Below, piece by piece: positions 8,983 to 16,436 of a DNA stretch of 64,000 nucleotides. Every line of letters begins with the position of its first letter. The stretch's first letter is position 1. Source of the DNA: Rivularia sp034931125 (GTDB taxonomy: Bacteria; Cyanobacteriota; Cyanobacteriia; Cyanobacteriales; Nostocaceae); NCBI RefSeq assembly GCF_034931125.1, contig NZ_JAYGHM010000047.1, forward strand, positions 1-64,000. Direction: 5' to 3'. Below the pieces are notes generated by a model. That model had not been told where the DNA came from, did not search any database, and was given only the letters and a program-made list of their open reading frames with translations. A program made the translations under genes and the position numbers.

Positions 8983-9792
8983 ATGAAGTTAAATTTAATA
9001 CGTCCCATCGCATTTATTGATTTAGAAACAACAGGAATAGATATTGTTAGAGATCGGATTATCCAAATTGCCGTATTAAAAGTATTTCCTGATGGTAATG
9101 AAGAAATGAAAACCTGGATAATTAATCCGACTATTCCCATTCCGGCTGTAACATCGGAAATACACGGTATGTATGACGAAGATGTAAAAGATAAACCTAC
9201 TTTTGCAGATATTTCCAATAGTTTAGCAAACTATATTAACGATAGTGACCTTGCAGGATATAACTCAAATAGATTTGATATTCCGTTATTGATAGCAGAA
9301 TTTTTACGTGTTGATATCGATTTTAAACTTGAAGGTAGAAATATAATTGATGTCCAAACCATTTTTCACAAAATGGAACCTCGCAGTTTAAGAGCGGCTT
9401 ATAAATACTATTGTGGAGAAGAATTAATCGGCGCTCACGATGCCGAAAACGATATACGCGCTACATACGAAGTCCTGAAATCGCAACTAGAACGCTACGA
9501 AAACGCAGAATATGAGGATAAAGACGGCAATAAATCTTATCCGATAAAAAATGATATTGATGAATTGCAGAAATTCACGCCATTTGATTTCCTTGACCCA
9601 ACCAAAAAACTTATTTACGACGACCAAAATCAAGTAATATTCAACTTTGGTAAATATAAAGGTGAACTCGTAGCGGAAGCATTTAAGAAAGAACCGAATT
9701 ATTATAAATGGATGATGGAAAAAGAATTTTCTAGTTTTACTAAAATAGCAGTGACGAAAATTTGGCGATCAATTCATCAAACAGATAAGTAA
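8983..9792 (+). CDS. DnaQ-like 3'-5' exonuclease with ExoX-type C-terminus
   Basis: DEDDh-family exonuclease. Exo I is FIDLETTG (Asp13, Glu15), Exo II is AGYNSNRFDIPLL (Asp99), and Exo III is GAHDAENDIRAT (His152, Asp157). A linker rich in charged residues is followed by a FGKYKGE...YYKWMMEKEF segment (about residues 218-250) like the small C-terminal domain of exonuclease X. It likely degrades single-stranded DNA or RNA 3' ends in repair. Lone gene, 269 residues, more AT-rich than neighbours. Similar stand-alone exonucleases are common in Bacteroidetes, so transfer is possible but not shown. Confidence 0.85.
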   Translation: MKLNLIRPIAFIDLETTGIDIVRDRIIQIAVLKVFPDGNEEMKTWIINPTIPIPAVTSEIHGMYDEDVKDKPTFADISNSLANYINDSDLAGYNSNRFDIPLLIAEFLRVDIDFKLEGRNIIDVQTIFHKMEPRSLRAAYKYYCGEELIGAHDAENDIRATYEVLKSQLERYENAEYEDKDGNKSYPIKNDIDELQKFTPFDFLDPTKKLIYDDQNQVIFNFGKYKGELVAEAFKKEPNYYKWMMEKEFSSFTKIAVTKIWRSIHQTDK

Positions 9793-9814
9793 GCTTCTCG
9801 CGCAACTAAGTAGG

Positions 9815-9841
9815 GTGTGTTAGACGAAAGTCGTAACGCAC
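9815..9841. repeat. Dispersed palindromic repeat
   Basis: GTGTGTTAGAC, a GAAA loop and GTCGTAACGCAC form an 11-bp stem with one wobble pair. The same GTGCGTTAC/GTAAC words recur near 25850-25910, a common type of cyanobacterial interspersed repeat. Confidence 0.65.
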
Positions 9842-9880
9842 TATCCTAAATTGTTTTAATACTAATACAACCGAGCCAGA

Positions 9881-10450
9881 TTATTGTACAGAACTATCAA
9901 TTAAAGTAGATAAAACCTTCTGAGCATGATTCGCACCTCCAGGAACTCCTTCAATTGTAGCCATTAAACTAGCCCCTCCAATTAAAAGTAAATATTGTTG
10001 GGAAAATGATTCTGAATCCTTTACTCCAGCTTGCTCGGCTAGCTGCTTAACGTAGGTGCGAATTGACTCTCTGACTCCTACCGAAACCGCATGAGCCGGA
10101 TGAGAAGCATCAGCTATTTCTAATACAGCATTAATAAAAGGACAACCCCGAAAATTAGGACTAGCATACCAATCCCGCATCACATCAAAGGTTGCAAGTA
10201 ATCTTTCTTTAGGTGTATTTCCACTATCTCTTACCGCCAATTCAAACCATCGCAACCATTCTGTAGCTCGATGTTTCATTACTTCTTCAATGAGTTTTTC
10301 TTTAGAAGTAAAATACCGATACAGAGTCTTTTTTGCTACGCCACTAGTAGTAATAATTTCGTTAATACCTACGTTTTGAATGCCCTTTTGATAAAAGAGT
10401 TCGGAGGCTGTTTCTATAATTTTTTGACGAGGATTACTATTTAAATTCAT
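9881..10450 (-). CDS. TetR/AcrR-family repressor
   Basis: One-component repressor with an N-terminal helix-turn-helix at about residues 28-47 (GINEIITTSGVAKKTLYRYF, the canonical TetR core) and a variable ligand-binding C-terminal part including NFRGCPFINA. The open frame extends to 10513, but that would place its first codons inside an operator-like palindrome, so the ATG at 10450 (189 residues) is preferred. It is divergent from the AhpD-like gene at 10551. Two identical-type palindromes lie between them, which strongly suggests that it represses both itself and that gene. The inducer is unknown. Confidence 0.9.
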   Translation of the reverse strand: MNLNSNPRQKIIETASELFYQKGIQNVGINEIITTSGVAKKTLYRYFTSKEKLIEEVMKHRATEWLRWFELAVRDSGNTPKERLLATFDVMRDWYASPNFRGCPFINAVLEIADASHPAHAVSVGVRESIRTYVKQLAEQAGVKDSESFSQQYLLLIGGASLMATIEGVPGGANHAQKVLSTLIDSSVQ

Positions 10451-10463
10451 TCCAAAACTAAGT

Positions 10464-10477
10464 AGACAAACTTGTCT
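10464..10477. promoter_or_regulatory. TetR operator 1 (AGACAA-N2-TTGTCT)
   Basis: Perfect 6-6 palindrome with a 2-nt centre, flanked by GT and CC as in the second copy. It lies 14 bp before the repressor ATG. Confidence 0.75.
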
Positions 10478-10507
10478 CCATTGGAATATACTACCATTAA
10501 AACTGGT

Positions 10508-10521
10508 AGACAAGGTTGTCT
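10508..10521. promoter_or_regulatory. TetR operator 2 (AGACAA-N2-TTGTCT)
   Basis: Second copy of the same palindrome, centre to centre 44 bp from the first (about four helical turns) and 29 bp before the ATG of the AhpD-like gene. Confidence 0.75.
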
Positions 10522-10550
10522 CCTAACTCGTCACTAAAGGAATTCAAGTA

Positions 10551-11108
10551 ATGGAATTTACAATTCATACATTAGATACAGCACCAAGCGAATCCAAAGA
10601 AGCATTAGCTCATGCAAAAGATACTTTTAGCTTTATTCCCAATTTAGAAGGTATTTTTGCTGAAGCTCCAGCATTGTTAAAAGGCTCGATGACATTGTGG
10701 GATTTATTTGAAACAACAAGCTTTACTCCTGTGGAACAGCAGGTTATCTATTTAACCGCAAATTATGAAAATTCGTGTAATTACTGCATGGCGGCTCATT
10801 CGGGATTAGCCAAAATGATTGGAATGTCTTCAGAAAATATTGAAGCGCTTAGAAATGGAACACCAATGTCAGATGAAAAATTACAAGCGCTACGTCAGTT
10901 TACCCAGAAAATGGTAAGGGGTCGTGGCTGGGTTGAAGATAGTGAAATTGAAGAATTTATGTCTGCTGGATACAGTAAACAACAGGTATTAGAAGTGATT
11001 TTAGGCATCGCTATCAAGGTCATGCACAATTATACCAATCATATTGCCAAAACTCCTATAGACAAGCAATTTAGACCTAATGTTTGGTTAAAACCCAATG
11101 AAAATTAA
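10551..11108 (+). CDS. AhpD-like carboxymuconolactone decarboxylase-family protein
   Basis: Alkylhydroperoxidase-type protein of 185 residues. The active-site signature is SCNYCMAAHSG, giving the redox Cys76-x-x-Cys79 pair and His83, as in AhpD-like proteins that act on peroxides. The surrounding helices (TPVEQQVIYLTANYEN before it, MSSENIEALRNGTP after it) fit the family. It is transcribed away from the TetR gene across two operator copies, so it is probably induced by a peroxide or electrophile sensed by that regulator. The true substrate is not shown by the sequence. Confidence 0.88.
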   Translation: MEFTIHTLDTAPSESKEALAHAKDTFSFIPNLEGIFAEAPALLKGSMTLWDLFETTSFTPVEQQVIYLTANYENSCNYCMAAHSGLAKMIGMSSENIEALRNGTPMSDEKLQALRQFTQKMVRGRGWVEDSEIEEFMSAGYSKQQVLEVILGIAIKVMHNYTNHIAKTPIDKQFRPNVWLKPNEN

Positions 11109-11169
11109 TGCTTTCTAATTTAGATGAGCATTATCATACTAGAAAAAGTTAGTTGTGGAGCTATATCAA

Positions 11170-11394
11170 ATGTCAGATTTGCTTAAAAGAATCACTATCA
11201 ATCCGAAACAATGTGGAGGTCGTCCTTGTATTCGAGGTATGAGAATTCGGGTGTCAGATGTTTTAGATTTATTTGCCGCTGGATTAGATGCTAGCGATAT
11301 TTTAGAAGAAATGCCCGATTTAGAATCAGAAGATATAAAAGCTGCACTTTTATATGCATCTCGTAAACTCAATCATCCAATATTAGTAGCATGA
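11170..11394 (+). CDS. DUF433 antitoxin-like protein
   Basis: A 74-residue DUF433 protein: the ITINPKQCGGRPCIRGMRI start and VSDVLDLFAAG helix are the family signature, a small winged-helix-like fold. A GTG at 11155 is possible, but GGAG at 11157-11160 sits 9 nt before the ATG at 11170, which decides the start. Its stop overlaps the next start by four bases (ATGA), so the two are translated together. With a DUF5615 partner downstream it forms a VapBC-like type II toxin-antitoxin pair, in which DUF433 acts as antitoxin. Confidence 0.87.
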   Translation: MSDLLKRITINPKQCGGRPCIRGMRIRVSDVLDLFAAGLDASDILEEMPDLESEDIKAALLYASRKLNHPILVA

Positions 11395-11729
11395 CGATTT
11401 GGGTAGACGCTCAACTTTCACCTGCGATTGCTACTTGGATTACTGGTACTTTTGGAATAACAGCCGCTTCGTTACGCGATGTCGGTTTAAGAGACGCAGA
11501 AGATACTGAGATTTTTGAAGCAGCAAAGGCTCAAGAAGTTATCTTCATGACTAAAGATAGTGATTTTGTTGAACTGGTTAATCGCTTTGGTTCACCGCCG
11601 CAAATTATCTGGTTAACTTGCGGTAATACTTCAAATGCTCGGTTACGAGAAATTTTAGACGCTACTTTTCTTCAAGCATTAGAACTTTTACGAACAGGTG
11701 AAATGTTAGTCGAAATTAGCGGAAATTAA
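11391..11729 (+). CDS. DUF5615 PIN-like toxin
   Basis: PIN-like nuclease of the DUF5615 family. Conserved acidic residues are visible in IWVDAQLSP (Asp5), DAEDTEIF and MTKDSDF (about residues 53-59), followed by the SPPQIIWLTCGN strand typical of the family. It is predicted to cleave RNA and to be held inactive by the DUF433 protein upstream. It overlaps that gene by ATGA and ends 3 bp before the 3' end of the convergent penicillin-binding protein gene, leaving no room for a terminator between them. Confidence 0.87.
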   Translation: MTIWVDAQLSPAIATWITGTFGITAASLRDVGLRDAEDTEIFEAAKAQEVIFMTKDSDFVELVNRFGSPPQIIWLTCGNTSNARLREILDATFLQALELLRTGEMLVEISGN

Positions 11730-11731
11730 AC

Positions 11732-13552
11732 TCACCTCGAACCTGTTGGTGGAATTTTATCAATACTAATCAGCGATTCCATCACCTCTTTGGCAATAGG
11801 TGCAGCTACAGTACTACCGTAGGTATTTTCTCCTTTCGGTTCGTCTACTAAAGTTAAAACTACATAACGCGGCGATTCTACCGGCAAAATACTGACAAAG
11901 CTAGTAATTTTTGAACCACTAATATAACCCCCAGTTGCACCAGCTTTTTCTGCTGTACCAGTTTTACCTGCGATGCGATATCCAGGAATTTGAGCGGCTG
12001 TCCCAGAACCTTTCTCAACAACACTTTCCATCATTTCCAATACTGTTTTAGTTATTTGAGGAGAGAAAATTTGCCGGGGTGCTGGAAGATTTTTTTGCTC
12101 GTGTATTTGTCCTTTATCATCTACTAATCCTTTCACCACATGGGGAGTAACCAATTTTCCACCGTTAGCTAATGCTCCATGCATTTGGACTAATTGTAAT
12201 GCCGTTAGGGAAAAACCTTGACCAAAAGCAGCTGTTGCTGGTTCAATAGGCGAATTTGTAAATTCTTCCTGCGGTTTTAAACGACTGCTAGTTTCAGATG
12301 GTAAATCTGTATCAGATTTTTGTCCCAATCCGATTCTTTCCAACCAGCCGTAATAAATACTTGGCTGCATTCGCTGGATGATTTTTACCATCCCAATATT
12401 GCTGGAAGTTTGCAGAATTTGAGCAACAGTGATACTGCCGTTGGCATTTTTCTCGGCATTTTTAATCACCCGATCCGCAACGTTAATTGAACCCGTATCG
12501 CGGAACACATCACCCGGTTGGATGCTACTAGTTTCCAGAGCGATCGCCACATTTAATGGTTTGAAAGTAGAACCGGGTTCGTATAGATCGGCTACTGCCC
12601 AATTTTTAAATAAAGAAATATCATCTTGAGTAAATTTATCATTAGGGTTGTAACTCGGCTGACTTGTCAAGGCTAGGATCGAACCATCCCATGAATCCAT
12701 GACAATTACCGCCCCGCGTTTGGCTTTATATTTTTCTATTTGCTGCTTGAGAGCCGCTTTAGCAGAGCGTTGCAAGCGAATATCAATGGTTAATTGCATC
12801 TGCAATTTATCAAAATTCAGAAATCCATTTGGTGCGCGGTCTGGCATTAATGCACCATTTCCATCTTTTGACAGACGCACCGTTTTCATGGAGCGTTCGA
12901 GAAATTTTTCTTGAGAATATTCTATACCCGCTTTCCCGCGACGGTCTGAGTTTACATACCCTACTACATCAGATACTAAATCTTGATAGGGATAGTATCG
13001 AGAGAATTTTTTAGTTAAATCTATACCGTTTTGTTTCAATCCAGCAATTTGATCGGCAATTTCTTCTGCTAACTTGGACGAAATAAAAATACCAGTTTTT
13101 TGCTTCTCAAATTTTGCTTCTAGTTCTTTAGGGTCTTGATTTAAAATAGTGCCAAGCTCGCGAGCAATCTCTAATTTTGATTTCTTTTTACCAAACATTT
13201 CCGGATGTACGTACAAAGTATAAACCGGAAGGTCTATTGCTAAAACTCTATTGTTCCGGTCTACTATCTGACGACGAGGAACAAAAGGACGCATACTAAA
13301 CATCTGCTGATTTCGCGCCTTTTTGGTCAGTTTGGCACCGTCAACAATTTGTAAACGGTATAAGTTGATTCCCAAACCCAAGCAAGCAGCAATTAGTACA
13401 CCCCAAACCATAAATAATCGGATTTTCAGGTTTGGTGAAACCTGTGGAGATTCTACTGTAAATTTCTTCTCTTTATCTTTTAAAAGACTGCGATTAAAAC
13501 GCGATGTATGTTCTTTCTTGACAGTTTTATTGGTTTTACCTGGATTCCGCAT
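11732..13552 (-). CDS. ftsI: Class B penicillin-binding protein (FtsI/PBP2-like)
   Basis: Peptidoglycan D,D-transpeptidase of about 606 residues. A cytoplasmic tail rich in Lys/Arg is followed by one membrane anchor (about 46-64), a dimerisation/pedestal domain starting at RPFVPRRQIVDRN, and the transpeptidase domain with catalytic Ser328 (GSTFK), SSN at 383-385 and KTGT at 530-533. The C-terminus is short, without PASTA domains. The frame opens at a GTG (13597), but the ATG at 13552 follows an AGGA stretch and is favoured. An FtsL-shaped protein is encoded just upstream, as in division clusters, so a septal role is likely. Confidence 0.93.
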   Translation of the reverse strand: MRNPGKTNKTVKKEHTSRFNRSLLKDKEKKFTVESPQVSPNLKIRLFMVWGVLIAACLGLGINLYRLQIVDGAKLTKKARNQQMFSMRPFVPRRQIVDRNNRVLAIDLPVYTLYVHPEMFGKKKSKLEIARELGTILNQDPKELEAKFEKQKTGIFISSKLAEEIADQIAGLKQNGIDLTKKFSRYYPYQDLVSDVVGYVNSDRRGKAGIEYSQEKFLERSMKTVRLSKDGNGALMPDRAPNGFLNFDKLQMQLTIDIRLQRSAKAALKQQIEKYKAKRGAVIVMDSWDGSILALTSQPSYNPNDKFTQDDISLFKNWAVADLYEPGSTFKPLNVAIALETSSIQPGDVFRDTGSINVADRVIKNAEKNANGSITVAQILQTSSNIGMVKIIQRMQPSIYYGWLERIGLGQKSDTDLPSETSSRLKPQEEFTNSPIEPATAAFGQGFSLTALQLVQMHGALANGGKLVTPHVVKGLVDDKGQIHEQKNLPAPRQIFSPQITKTVLEMMESVVEKGSGTAAQIPGYRIAGKTGTAEKAGATGGYISGSKITSFVSILPVESPRYVVLTLVDEPKGENTYGSTVAAPIAKEVMESLISIDKIPPTGSR

Positions 13553-13781
13553 AAAGCTTTTTCTTCCTAATGTTTTGGGGAAAATTTGCCCTAACACTCC
13601 GTCAAAACAATTGCTCGGTTAAATTTACCGTACTGTGTTCTACGGTGTATGACTTCGTTTAGCTCACTATATGTCTCAAGGGAGCTAGAAGCTCGCACTA
13701 TCTAATACTTAGAGAAGATCGAATATTTTTTTAACTTAGAAGTCCTAAGATTGTCGATGCGCTTTTTTTTTCCCTCTGTTC

Positions 13782-13817
13782 CTACTCCCTACTCCCTACT
13801 CCCTACTTCCTACTTCC
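13782..13817. repeat. Heptameric tandem repeat (CTACTCC)
   Basis: Five CTACTCC/CTACTTC units in tandem, a cyanobacterial STRR between the penicillin-binding protein gene and its upstream neighbour. Confidence 0.8.
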
Positions 13818-13857
13818 GTAAAAAGATAATGTAACTAAATGTAGAAAACGGACTTCT

Positions 13858-14505
13858 TTAATATCCGACTGCATTTGAAGGCTGTGGTTCTGTTTCTTCT
13901 GAATCTTTATCAACTGACTGAGACCTTGCAGGTGCAGTTTCTTCTAAGAAAATAGTATTTGCTGGAGTTGGTGAACTCAGTCCAGAATGGGGTTTTTCAC
14001 CTTCTTGTGCCATTTGATTTTTCAGCGTCTCGTCATGCTTGGTTAACTGACGTTCATCCCGCTGTAAATCTTGCAGTTTTTCATACGATCGCCCCCAAAG
14101 ATGTTGAGAATATACCGTCCAACCGTAAACTATTAATGTCGCGCTTACTAATAGAAAACTGGCAACCGAAGTATGACGATGAAAAGAATTCCAGCGCATT
14201 AACCACACGGGTACTTTACTACCATCTGGCATCAAAGGTATCGCTTTACGATTACTGATGCGGTTTTTGCGTTCTACACTTTTGACATCCAGTGGGGGAT
14301 GAGAATCTATCCGTTGAGGTCTAATTGGGGATGTATTTGAAACCATACTCGAACGTCTTGGTCTATCTAAAAATCCAGGTGTGGGTTTTGATAGTGGACT
14401 GGTATGCTCGTTTGTCTTGTAACCCCTGAAATTATCTTGAGCATTAGAACTCCGCCCCAACCAGCGTTTTTCCCCTCTTAAATTTGATTTACGAGTAACA
14501 GCCAT
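13858..14505 (-). CDS. Putative FtsL-like division protein
   Basis: I do not recognise a named domain. The 215-residue protein has a long basic, Pro/Ser-rich cytoplasmic region (1-110), one membrane segment at about 113-132 (ASFLLVSATLIVYGWTVYS), then a heptad-like charged stretch (about 138-166, LWGRSYEKLQDLQRDERQL) and a low-complexity tail. This bitopic layout with a periplasmic coiled coil is that of FtsL. The position directly before the FtsI-like gene on the same strand is also where ftsL normally sits. FtsL sequences diverge greatly, so the assignment rests on topology and context; 305 bp lie between the two genes. Confidence 0.6.
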   Translation of the reverse strand: MAVTRKSNLRGEKRWLGRSSNAQDNFRGYKTNEHTSPLSKPTPGFLDRPRRSSMVSNTSPIRPQRIDSHPPLDVKSVERKNRISNRKAIPLMPDGSKVPVWLMRWNSFHRHTSVASFLLVSATLIVYGWTVYSQHLWGRSYEKLQDLQRDERQLTKHDETLKNQMAQEGEKPHSGLSSPTPANTIFLEETAPARSQSVDKDSEETEPQPSNAVGY

Positions 14506-15072
14506 AAACTTTTAGATTAAGAAAATTGTGCTTTAACTAAATTTGAATCCGATTGATGTTTTTTACAATACATAGATGATAGATTTAATATCCAAACCCC
14601 TTTTTAATTATTTTTAGAAATGGGAGCATCTCAAATACTTAAATTTGTAGTGCGGTCTTCGCACCTCCGATAAACACGTTCACAAAGTATTTCCGTTACC
14701 CAAGCGTGTCCGTTCACCCCAGGGAGGGACAAAACATTTTGCTTTATCCTTGCGCCGCATCATAGCATCTTTACTTCAGATACAGACATTGTACTTTCAC
14801 AATTTGGGGATTTTTGGTATATTAACGTGCTTTGTAGTTAACATAACAAGCTAACTTACTGCAAAAGACTAATTTATTGACAACGATTATCTCACCTTCG
14901 TCTTACTTGTCTTAGCTATAGAAACACCCTATACAAGGTTTGACTAGTATAAAAATGAACTATTTATTTATTTGATCTAATTAAACCTACAATATTTAAA
15001 AAAATCAGCAAATGAGGTATCGTATTCAACAGGCTATAAATAGTTCTTGAATTAATTGGTGAAAGAGGAGTT
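14506..15072. other. Spacer between divergent genes
   Basis: About 570 bases without a gene that I can support. It must hold the promoters of the FtsL-like gene and of the small lipoprotein gene. No clear operator or known RNA was seen. Confidence 0.4.
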
Positions 15073-15243
15073 ATGAAAACAAAAGTCTTTGGTTTTGCTT
15101 TATTGTTAGGTTTGGCTACAATTCTTGGAGCTTGCGAAGGCGCACAAGATACGCCTTCAACGACTGAGACTGCACCCGCAGTTGGAGAACCAACTGATGC
15201 TCCAGCAACAATACCTGAAGCCACCCCCACTGCCACTCCATAG
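15073..15243 (+). CDS. Small Thr/Pro-rich lipoprotein
   Basis: A 56-residue protein. Its first 21 residues form a lipoprotein signal peptide (MKTKVFGFALLLGLATILGA) ending in the lipobox LGAC, so Cys22 would be lipidated and exported. The mature part is about 35 residues, acidic and rich in Thr, Pro and Ala (TPSTTETAPAVGEPTDAP), with no fold expected. A strong AAAGAGGAG ribosome site stands just before the ATG, which supports real translation. It is flanked by long spacers and followed at 180 nt by an intrinsic terminator. Function unknown; small lipoproteins of this type are often envelope-associated. Confidence 0.7.
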   Translation: MKTKVFGFALLLGLATILGACEGAQDTPSTTETAPAVGEPTDAPATIPEATPTATP

Positions 15244-15758
15244 TTGATAGTTAGTATTTATACTACTCTCACTATATTTTAGAGGTCGCTCCTCGCTTTC
15301 TTTTTGTTCATTGCACCATACAGGTTTACCTGTTAATTTTGACAATTTGAGAATAGAGTATCGTGCTTTAGGGCTAGCATTTTTTAGCGTCCCCTATGTA
15401 GCTTCGGTAAAAAAAAGGTAAACCTGGTAATGATTATCGAGATTGCCAGGTTTTTATGTATGTAAAGGTTTCATAAAGATTTGATAATTCCTTTTGCCTA
15501 AAATTGAGTATAAAGAAAAGGTTAAGGTTTATATGATTGGGGGTAAAAAGCCATACTCAAACTTCTACAGCCGATTTCATCTGAGTTAGGTACAGGACAT
15601 ATCGTTATAAGGCAAGGGAGTAGAAAGTAAGAGGAATGTACCTCATTTACGCGGCATTCTGCTGTAAGTCCTAAAATCAACATTAAAATTGATAATTAAA
15701 AAAACAATTTTTTTAGTATATTTGAACTAAATATGTTTAAAAGTAAAAATAATCAAAA
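15244..15758. other. Spacer with terminator, otherwise empty
   Basis: About 515 bases without a gene. Apart from the intrinsic terminator at 15421-15455, I see only AT-rich sequence upstream of the gene at 15759. Confidence 0.45.
15421..15455 (+). terminator. Intrinsic terminator
   Basis: AACCTGGTAA and TTGCCAGGTT form a 10-bp stem with one G-U pair and a 12-nt loop, followed by a run of T. It is on the plus strand downstream of the small lipoprotein gene. Confidence 0.8.
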
Positions 15759-16094
15759 ATGAGGAGACAGAAAACTCACAAAGCAGTTTTGCTGATACTT
15801 TTAACTACCCTAAGTAGCATTTTGGTGCAATTATTTGCCTACCATAAAACATCTGTAATTGCATTACCCCCAAATATAGATATTCCAGAAGAAATCTTGC
15901 GAACAGAAGTAATTATAGAAGCGCGATCGCCAATCGATGGCAAATCTCTAACTCCTGCCGAATATGCTCAATTACAAGACCAGTTAAAAACACGCCCCTA
16001 CCCCCCAAAACTCAGCCCTAAAGTTCGAGAAACGGTCTTTTTGCTTCGTTTACGTAAAATACTGAAAACGTTTTTCCCTTTCGTAAATTTTTGA
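15759..16094 (+). CDS. Conserved-looking secreted or anchored protein
   Basis: A 111-residue protein that I cannot assign to a named family. It starts with a basic stretch and one hydrophobic segment (about 9-28), a signal peptide or anchor. A mature region follows with a PPNIDIPEEILRTEVI motif, then IEARSPIDGKSLTPAEYAQL, and a basic, aromatic C-terminal tail (RLRKILKTFFPF). The ordered motifs suggest a conserved family rather than a chance frame, and I believe similar proteins occur in other cyanobacteria. It stands alone between repeat-bearing spacers. Function unknown. Confidence 0.65.
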   Translation: MRRQKTHKAVLLILLTTLSSILVQLFAYHKTSVIALPPNIDIPEEILRTEVIIEARSPIDGKSLTPAEYAQLQDQLKTRPYPPKLSPKVRETVFLLRLRKILKTFFPFVNF

Positions 16095-16164
16095 TTAAAT
16101 ATTTGGTATAGGGCATTGGGGATTATGAATTAGGAATTACGTTCACTATGTGTTCTCGAAAGGT

Positions 16165-16287
16165 AAGTAAGTCGGCAGGAATAAACATAACTATGTAACA
16201 GAATGTAAATTAGCTTTAAACCCTTACACCTACAGCAAAGCTGCCCACTGCCTTGTCTTAATTACAATTTTCAACGCCGACCTACTT
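16165..16287. repeat. MITE-like element with AAGTARGTCGGC ends
   Basis: Inverted ends AAGTAAGTCGGC (16165-16176) and GCCGACCTACTT (16276-16287) enclose about 100 non-coding bases. One end recurs at 42999-43025 and a diverged copy lies at about 4672-4794, so this is a dispersed family. The element sits in the 342-base spacer before glgB, which otherwise shows no gene. Confidence 0.65.
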
Positions 16288-16436
16288 ATTACAAATTACG
16301 AATTTTCCCGCCATCTTCCCATTTCCGGATATTTATTTCTCAAGAAACGTACAAAATTACAAATAAATGTAAAGAATATATATAGATATACAAAAAGTAG
16401 ATTCACTTATCCATAATATTCAGCGTAATTAACTCT

